A stretch of 38,189 bases of DNA, from NCBI GenBank assembly GCA_017936285.1, contig JAGBFU010000030.1, positions 1 through 38,189 on the forward strand, read 5' to 3'. Below, piece after piece: positions 33,096-38,189 of this stretch. This DNA is from Marinifilaceae bacterium (GTDB lineage: Bacteria > Bacteroidota > Bacteroidia > Bacteroidales > Marinifilaceae). Each line of letters begins with the position of its first letter. Position 1 is the stretch's first letter. The translations under genes were made by a program, and so were the position numbers. A model generated the notes under the pieces. It was given only the letters and a program-made list of their open reading frames with translations, was not told where the DNA came from and did not search any database.

Positions 33096-34508
33096 TCAAA
33101 AATGACTACTTCCGTCAAAACAGTGGGTACATACCTTACATTTTGGCAATCCGATTGCATCAACCAACGCCTCCAACGTATTAAACTTAAGTGACGACAA
33201 TCCGAAACGTTCGCAAATGATACTTACCATCTTCTCATACTCTGGTGTCCCTGCTGTTGAATATTTGTCAAGATTTTTATTCTCGTCTCCCTCCAACTCC
33301 TTGATTATTCTACGCGTAATTAACTCTAATGGAGTCTTTTGAGCTGTAAAACCTATAAAAGGACAAGAGTAGACAATTGGCGGACATGCAATACGAATAT
33401 GTACCTCCTTAGCACCACAAGCATATAACTCCTTAACATTATCACGCAACTGAGTTCCACGTACAATAGAGTCGTCGCAGAACAGAAGTCTCTTATCCTT
33501 TAACATCTTGGCATTCGGAATTAACTTCATTTTAGCAACCAAAGCTCTTAACTCTTGATTGCTTGGAGTAAAACTTCTTGGCCAAGTCGGTGTATATTTC
33601 GAAACTGCACGATGATATGGGACTCCCATACCTTGAGAGTATCCTAAGGCCATACCTACCCCTGAATCAGGAATTCCACATACACAATCTACCTCATAGG
33701 TATCCTCACGTCCCATCCTCTCTCCACACGAGAAACGTACATCCTCAACATTCTTACCCTCATAGAATGATGTCGGGAATCCATAATACACCCAAAGGAA
33801 AGAACAAATTTGCATCTCTTCGTTGGGTTTACGCATCTGTTCTATCCCGTCAGCACGAAGACGAACTATCTCACCTGGACCGATAAAATAGTCAACTTCA
33901 TAACCCAGATTCGGAAAACTGGTAGATTCACTTGAAACAGCATAAGCTCCCTCCTTCTTTCCTACAACTATTGGAGTTCTGCCTAATTTATCTCTGGCTA
34001 TTATAATTCCATCTTCTGTAAGGAGGAGCATTGAACATGAGCCCTTTATATGACTAAATACATTCTCAATACCATCAACGAATGTTTTACCCTGGATTAT
34101 AAGAAGCGCTAACAGCTCAGTCTGGTTTGTTCTGCCGGAACTCAACTCGGCAAAGTGCATATTTTTATCAAGAAGTTCCTTCTCTATCTCCTCCATATTT
34201 ACAATCTTAGCAACTGTAACTATGGCAAAACGTCCTAAGTGTGAATTTAGGACAATTGGCTGAGGATCTGTATCACTTATTACTCCGATACCCGCTTCTC
34301 CACTAAATTGATCTAATTCATCCTCAAATTTGGAGCGGAAGTAACTACTTTCCAAATTATGAATAGAACGCGAGAATGCACTTGTCTCGGTGTTAAAAGT
34401 TGCCATACCGCCTCGCTTGGTTCCCAAGTGAGAATTGTAATCAGTACCATAGAACAAATCAGGAACACAACTGCCCTCCTTTCTTATTGTTCCGAAGAAA
34501 CCTCCCAT
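33096..34508 (-). CDS. PurF-like amidophosphoribosyltransferase paralogue lacking the N-terminal cysteine
   Basis: A 470-residue protein with PurF architecture. Residues 1-230 form an Ntn-type glutaminase domain (GTKRGGMAT, SGRTNQTELLALLI, GRTPIVVGKKEGAYAVSSES). The remainder is a PRTase domain with LLFCDDSIVRGTQLRDNV as the PRPP-binding loop and GIPDSGVGMALGYSQG. In active PurF, Cys follows the initiator Met (CGV/I-x-G). Here the start reads MGGFFGTIRKEG with no Cys, so glutamine hydrolysis through that nucleophile is not expected. The last residues contain CKVCTHC. Such MGGFFG proteins occur, from memory, in Bacteroides beside a normal PurF elsewhere. Use of free ammonia or another role is open. 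It has its own -7 element. Confidence 0.8.
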   Translation of the reverse strand: MGGFFGTIRKEGSCVPDLFYGTDYNSHLGTKRGGMATFNTETSAFSRSIHNLESSYFRSKFEDELDQFSGEAGIGVISDTDPQPIVLNSHLGRFAIVTVAKIVNMEEIEKELLDKNMHFAELSSGRTNQTELLALLIIQGKTFVDGIENVFSHIKGSCSMLLLTEDGIIIARDKLGRTPIVVGKKEGAYAVSSESTSFPNLGYEVDYFIGPGEIVRLRADGIEQMRKPNEEMQICSFLWVYYGFPTSFYEGKNVEDVRFSCGERMGREDTYEVDCVCGIPDSGVGMALGYSQGMGVPYHRAVSKYTPTWPRSFTPSNQELRALVAKMKLIPNAKMLKDKRLLFCDDSIVRGTQLRDNVKELYACGAKEVHIRIACPPIVYSCPFIGFTAQKTPLELITRRIIKELEGDENKNLDKYSTAGTPEYEKMVSIICERFGLSSLKFNTLEALVDAIGLPKCKVCTHCFDGSSHF

Positions 34509-34543
34509 AAATTTTCCTTTTAGTTAATACTTTTTTTGCAGTG

Positions 34544-34551
34544 CAAAGATA
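34544..34551 (-). promoter_or_regulatory. -7 element for the PurF-like gene
   Basis: TATCTTTG on the minus strand, an exact TAnnTTTG match 35 nt before the ATG and immediately after the GH35 stop. It suggests independent transcription from the GH35 gene. No good -33. Confidence 0.45.
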
Positions 34552-34558
34552 GAAATAA

Positions 34559-36952
34559 TCATAAATCATAGGGCACATCGCTCAAATAAATTTTGTACCC
34601 TTTTATGCTTCCCGGAGCACCCTCCTCTACTCTAGGCAGATAGTGGAATCCAGAAAGTTCCTGACTTACACCCAAATCAATGACAATTCGATATGGCAAC
34701 ACACCCCTGCGTTCACTGCTCCAATAGGTAGATTCCTGAAGATCAAAAATCTTATCGGCAGTTCTGTTACCTCGGAATGTATCCTCGCTATCTGCATATA
34801 ATACCACCCATGGCTCACGACTTACACGTTTCCCATCCTTATCAACCATATACCACTCAGCAATACTTGCCACCGACTCTCCGCTATGAGTAGAGAGTGC
34901 CTCTATGCATAGGTAACGTCCCTTTATAGGTGTATCAAAACTTATCTCCTGCCATCCGTTACCGGCAGCAAATTTGCCCTCTTTAATCGGAGTAACTCCA
35001 GCCAAATCAAGGTTTTGGCCCTCAACTCTATGCTTTCTTGGAGCCGAGATATTGAGTTTATCAATTTCGTGCGTAGCCAAGCCCTCGCACACAGCCTTTT
35101 CAGGACCAACAATATCTACTACAACAATCTCATTTTTACCCTTCTTCAACCAGCATCCAGGGACATATAGAGTTTGTTGTGGTCCTATCTTCCAGAATCT
35201 ACCAATTGGATAACCATTTATGTATAGTTGGCCTTTACCCCAACTCGCCATATTGATAAAGGTGTCGCCCACTTTTTTTAAATTAAAAGTTCCGTAATAG
35301 TATCCCGGTCCCAAGGCTGACTTAGAGTTTTTATACTCCTCTCTGTATGTTTCCCCTACAAAAATATGTAATTGTTTAGGTATTTTACTAAACACTCGGT
35401 CAAGCTGGGTTTTATAGTCATCGGGCAGATTATATACCATCCAATCGTCAAGACGAGTGCCATTCAATACAACACTATCGGTAATTCCCTTGAAATCCTT
35501 AATGGCACGGCCAAAATTGATTCTACCCATAGCCTCCACAAGGATATCCAATGTATCACCCTGCTTCAAAGATGGCAAGACAAGTGTATTTTCACGCACT
35601 CTTCTATCCATTGCGCCAATAAAATCGCCATTAACAAATACTTGAGCATAATCGTGTGGCTCAAATACTTGCAACAAAGATTGTCCATCAACAGCATTCA
35701 CTGTAGTTCTATATAGAATTGAACCCCAACCTTGATCAAACTCCTCCATTGTCATAATGTGGTCAATTTTAACGGGCGAGGGCAGATTTTCAAACATTGG
35801 TGCAAAATAGTCCATCTCAAACTCCGGGATTGATATTATCGGCATAGGAGCCTCAGGAATTTCAGGCAATGGATTCTCACTATACTTTGCCAACATTGCC
35901 CGCAACTCATGATACTTCGGTGTTGCCAAACCATACTCATTAATAGGCGCATCGTAGTCGTACGATGTTACATCAGGAGCAAATCCGGGGCTATTGGCTC
36001 CGGCCCAGTGCCCCCAGTTACTACCTCCATGGGTCATGTATAATGAGAAAGAGATATTGTTTTGAATCATCTCCTCAAGCCCGGCAACCATCACTTTGCT
36101 GTCACGCGTCTCATGGGCTCCACCCCACTTATCAAACCATCCGCTCCAAAACTCTGAACACATCATTGGCGTATTAGGACGTAACTCTCCCAATAATCTG
36201 AACTCCTGTTTAATATTGGCTCCTGCTCCAAAGTTCACTGTCCACAATAGGTCATCAAGGGCATTACGGGTAAAGTTTGAACTCCAGTCGCACTGGAACA
36301 GAGTAACCTTATCAAATCCTGCCCCACGAATAATATCGCGTACATTGGCAATATACTCCTTATTAACTCCATACGAGCCATACTCATTCTCGACCTGAAC
36401 CATAATAATTGGTCCGCCATTCTCGATGGTCAAATCGCCAAGTTGCTCACCAACCTTCTCCTCGAAGATCTTCAATCGCTCCAGGAAGTAGGGGTCATTA
36501 TCGCGCAAAGAGATATCCTTTTTCTTTAATAACCACCATGGTAAACCTCCCATCTCCCACTCGGCACAAACGTATGGACCGGGACGAACAATCACATACA
36601 TACCATGTTTCTGAGCCAACTTCACGAAACGACGAATATCATTGTTACCGGTAAAATCAAATTCTCCTTCACGCTGCTCGTGGATATTCCAGAAAATATA
36701 CAGACATAGTGTATTCATACCAAGAGCCTTACACATCTCTATTCGGTGTTCCCAATATTGATATGGAATTCTTGGATAGTGTACCTCGGCAGCCTTGATT
36801 ATGAAGGGCTTATCGTTGAGAAGAAATGTGCCCTCGCCCACTTTAAAACTCTCTTTTTTTCTACAATAACCACTTTGTGGCGCAACTATAGCCAGCAGTA
36901 GTGCCAATGCTATCAGCGATGAGATCTTTTTTATCATATTCCGGTTTTTCAA
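34559..36952 (-). CDS. GH35 beta-galactosidase, exported
   Basis: A 797-residue protein with a signal peptide (residues 1-30, ending near PQSGYC). Residues of about 33-350 form the GH35 barrel: GMNTLCLYIFWNIHE, RPGPYVCAEWEMGGLPWWL, GGPIIMVQVENEYGSYG with acid/base Glu190, and MMCSEFWSGWFDKWGG with nucleophile Glu267. Beta-sandwich domains follow, including GQLYINGYPIGRFWKIGPQQ. The last about 150 residues resemble an F5/8 type C carbohydrate-binding module (GRYLCIEALS, RTADKIFDLQESTYWSSER). It removes terminal beta-galactose from glycans in the periplasm or at the surface. A minus-strand -7 element precedes it; 50 nt after it lies the PurF-like gene. Confidence 0.93.
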   Translation of the reverse strand: MKNRNMIKKISSLIALALLLAIVAPQSGYCRKKESFKVGEGTFLLNDKPFIIKAAEVHYPRIPYQYWEHRIEMCKALGMNTLCLYIFWNIHEQREGEFDFTGNNDIRRFVKLAQKHGMYVIVRPGPYVCAEWEMGGLPWWLLKKKDISLRDNDPYFLERLKIFEEKVGEQLGDLTIENGGPIIMVQVENEYGSYGVNKEYIANVRDIIRGAGFDKVTLFQCDWSSNFTRNALDDLLWTVNFGAGANIKQEFRLLGELRPNTPMMCSEFWSGWFDKWGGAHETRDSKVMVAGLEEMIQNNISFSLYMTHGGSNWGHWAGANSPGFAPDVTSYDYDAPINEYGLATPKYHELRAMLAKYSENPLPEIPEAPMPIISIPEFEMDYFAPMFENLPSPVKIDHIMTMEEFDQGWGSILYRTTVNAVDGQSLLQVFEPHDYAQVFVNGDFIGAMDRRVRENTLVLPSLKQGDTLDILVEAMGRINFGRAIKDFKGITDSVVLNGTRLDDWMVYNLPDDYKTQLDRVFSKIPKQLHIFVGETYREEYKNSKSALGPGYYYGTFNLKKVGDTFINMASWGKGQLYINGYPIGRFWKIGPQQTLYVPGCWLKKGKNEIVVVDIVGPEKAVCEGLATHEIDKLNISAPRKHRVEGQNLDLAGVTPIKEGKFAAGNGWQEISFDTPIKGRYLCIEALSTHSGESVASIAEWYMVDKDGKRVSREPWVVLYADSEDTFRGNRTADKIFDLQESTYWSSERRGVLPYRIVIDLGVSQELSGFHYLPRVEEGAPGSIKGYKIYLSDVPYDL

Positions 36953-36961
36953 TTCTAACTA

Positions 36962-36969
36962 CAAAGATA
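36962..36969 (-). promoter_or_regulatory. -7 element for the GH35 gene
   Basis: TATCTTTG on the minus strand, 9 nt before the ATG at 36952, giving a very short leader. If MKNRN is not used, the in-frame ATG at residue 6 (MIKKISS) is an alternative. Confidence 0.45.
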
Positions 36970-37013
36970 TTCATTTTATCTCCTTGATTGAACAAACTGA
37001 TTGAATTAATTCG

Positions 37014-37021
37014 TATTTTTG
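37014..37021 (+). promoter_or_regulatory. -7 element for the SDR gene
   Basis: TATTTTTG, an exact TAnnTTTG match 69 nt before the ATG at 37091. ATTG 23 nt upstream is a weak -33 candidate. Confidence 0.4.
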
Positions 37022-37090
37022 CATAGTGTCATAATTTGTTTTGTTGACAATGGCACAGAAAGAGTGATAACAAACTAAAATTATACTGTT

Positions 37091-37861
37091 ATGAAAAACT
37101 ATTTCGATCTTAAAGGACATGTAGCAGTTGTTACAGGAGCATCAACAGGTTTGGGGCTTCAAATGGCTAAAGCTTTTGCTAATCAGGGTGCAAATCTTGT
37201 TCTTCTTGCAAGAAGAATGAATCTTTTGGAGCAAAATGCCAAGGAGATTTCAGAGGAGTATGGTGTAGAGGTTCTTCCTTTTGCTTGCGATATTACAAAG
37301 ACCGAGAATGTTATTGAGGCCGTCAAGGCTACAATGGAAAAATTCGGACGTGTAGATATTTTGGTAAACAATGCAGGTACCGGAGCTGTTGGAAATGCTG
37401 AGTACATTACTGACGAGCAGTTTAAACATGAGATGGATATTGACCTTTTTGGAACATTTGTCTGCTCTCGTGAGTTTGGCAAGGAGATGATTAATGCTAA
37501 ATACGGCAGAATTATAAATATTGCTTCAATGTATGGTTTGGTGGGAAATATGATTGCCGGCAGCGCTCCATATCACGCAGCTAAGGGAGGAGTTGTTAAC
37601 CTGACACGCGCTTTGGCAGCAGAGTGGGGTAAGTTGGGAATCACCGTTAACTCTATCTGTCCGGGATACTTCTATACAGATTTGACCACCGAAACTCTTG
37701 ATAGCGACTATTTCCAGGCTATTGCCAAGCGCTCTATTCCTATGGAGCGTTATGGTCACGCCGGTGAACTGGATACTTGCGCACTGTTCCTTGCATCGCC
37801 AATGAGTACATACGTTAATGGCCAAAACATTGCCGTTGACGGTGGATATACCTGTGTGTAA
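37091..37861 (+). CDS. SDR-family oxidoreductase (gluconate 5-dehydrogenase-like)
   Basis: A 256-residue classical short-chain dehydrogenase. The cofactor motif TGASTGLGLQMA (about 15-26), NNAGTGAVG, catalytic Ser in IINIASMYG, Tyr-x3-Lys in YHAAK and the terminal GQNIAVDGGYT are all present. LARR after the second strand (no Asp at its end) suggests NADP(H) preference. The sequence is close to the gluconate 5-dehydrogenase / 2-deoxy-gluconate 3-dehydrogenase group, but ketoacyl-ACP reductase-like activity cannot be excluded. It stands alone; the repeat begins 10 nt after its stop and its first hairpin could act as terminator. Confidence 0.85.
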   Translation: MKNYFDLKGHVAVVTGASTGLGLQMAKAFANQGANLVLLARRMNLLEQNAKEISEEYGVEVLPFACDITKTENVIEAVKATMEKFGRVDILVNNAGTGAVGNAEYITDEQFKHEMDIDLFGTFVCSREFGKEMINAKYGRIINIASMYGLVGNMIAGSAPYHAAKGGVVNLTRALAAEWGKLGITVNSICPGYFYTDLTTETLDSDYFQAIAKRSIPMERYGHAGELDTCALFLASPMSTYVNGQNIAVDGGYTCV

Positions 37862-37870
37862 AGGGTGAGA

Positions 37871-38083
37871 GTGGGTGTCCTAGCAAGAAATCAAAAACTC
37901 CAAAATTAGGAGTTTCTTCTTGTATGTACAAAATAACCACTCAGGCAAAGTGGGGATTGGCTCACATACGTTCGCCCAAATGTTCGCAAATGCTCCGCAT
38001 TTACGCAAATCAGGCGGCGCCTCGGCATAGCATAAGCAAGCTGAGCTCTGCGCTCGGCTTGCACTGATTTTCCCTACACTCCC
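37871..38083. repeat. First unit of a 213-bp-period direct repeat
   Basis: The sequence from 37878 to 37976 recurs without a mismatch at 38091-38189, an offset of 213; GTGGG at 37871-37875 also recurs at 38084-38088. The unit contains several hairpins: CAAGAA/TTCTTG (37884-37889 with 37917-37922) around AAACTCC/GGAGTTT (37895-37901 with 37909-37915); AAATGC/GCATTT (37988-37993 with 37997-38002); and AAATCAG/CTGATTT (38007-38013 with 38064-38070) enclosing an 11-bp stem (38036-38046 with 38052-38062, loop TCTGC). No open frame of note was seen. Confidence 0.85.
37884..37922 (+). terminator. Possible terminator of the SDR gene within the repeat
   Basis: AAACTCC/GGAGTTT stem with a 7-nt loop, followed by CTTCTTG, which pairs further back with CAAGAA. 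The T-run is interrupted by C, so it is a weak terminator at best. It is repeated at 38097-38135. Confidence 0.45.
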
Positions 38084-38189
38084 GTGGGGATCCTAGCAAG
38101 AAATCAAAAACTCCAAAATTAGGAGTTTCTTCTTGTATGTACAAAATAACCACTCAGGCAAAGTGGGGATTGGCTCACATACGTTCGCC
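38084..38189. repeat. Second copy of the repeat, cut by the window end
   Basis: GTGGG at 38084-38088, two mismatches, then 99 bases identical to 37878-37976, including the first hairpin. The copy number beyond the window is unknown. The whole 37862-38189 stretch has no gene. Confidence 0.85.

Noticed and set aside
37862..38189. CRISPR array or transposon end
   Set aside because: The repeat period is 213 bp, there are no short spacers, and no transposase or terminal inverted repeats were seen.

Overview
The window looks like chromosomal DNA of a gut-type member of the order Bacteroidales. The evidence is the promoter style (TTTG, a 19-nt spacer, then TAnnTTTG) before many genes, the lipoprotein, beta-propeller and glycosidase families, the type II dehydroquinase/XerD neighbourhood, and an era-der-rseC-rnf cluster. 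I cannot name the genus. No tRNA, rRNA, CRISPR array, transposase or prophage gene was seen.

Layout. 1-799 (-): 5' part of an M64-family lipoprotein peptidase that runs off the window. 913-3471 (+): an ECF sigma factor, a probable membrane anti-sigma protein, a DUF4252-like exported protein, an outer-membrane barrel-like protein and a broken barrel remnant. 3479-3922 (-): coaD. 4177-6048 (+): a biotin carboxyltransferase (oxaloacetate decarboxylase alpha / pyruvate carboxylase B type). 6121-7217: two convergent unknown genes. 7390-9429: aroQ and, divergently, xerD plus a HEAT-like protein with a Cys/His tail. 9490-11176: a Spy-like protein and a beta-propeller lipoprotein. 11241-12679 (-): a GNAT acetyltransferase and miaA. 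12815-20607 (+): era, der, an RseC-like protein and the complete Rnf complex in the order B, C, D, G, E, A, closed by a strong hairpin. 20723-22129 (+): cca-type nucleotidyltransferase. 22147-24412 (-): lipid kinase, dtd and an AraC-type regulator. 24560-29575 (+): an M61 peptidase, a UvrA-like gene split by one in-frame TAG, and purT. 29633-36952 (-): a GH43-like enzyme, an unknown membrane protein with nhaD, a small exported protein, a PurF-like protein without its catalytic cysteine, and a GH35 beta-galactosidase. 37091-37861 (+): an SDR dehydrogenase. 37871-38189: a 213-bp-period direct repeat rich in hairpins that runs off the right edge.

How the genes fit together. Rnf couples ferredoxin/NAD+ electron transfer to ion export. 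The biotin carboxyltransferase and the NhaD antiporter fit an anaerobic fermenter that uses C4-dicarboxylate metabolism and ion gradients. Most other genes are housekeeping (CoA, shikimate, purine, tRNA and ribosome maturation), with a little polysaccharide degradation.

No clearly new multi-gene system was found. The items most worth following are the terminal structured repeat, the single-stop UvrA-like gene, the cysteine-less PurF paralogue, the overlapping divergent promoters in front of the sigma-factor operon, and the collapsed barrel paralogue at the end of that operon.
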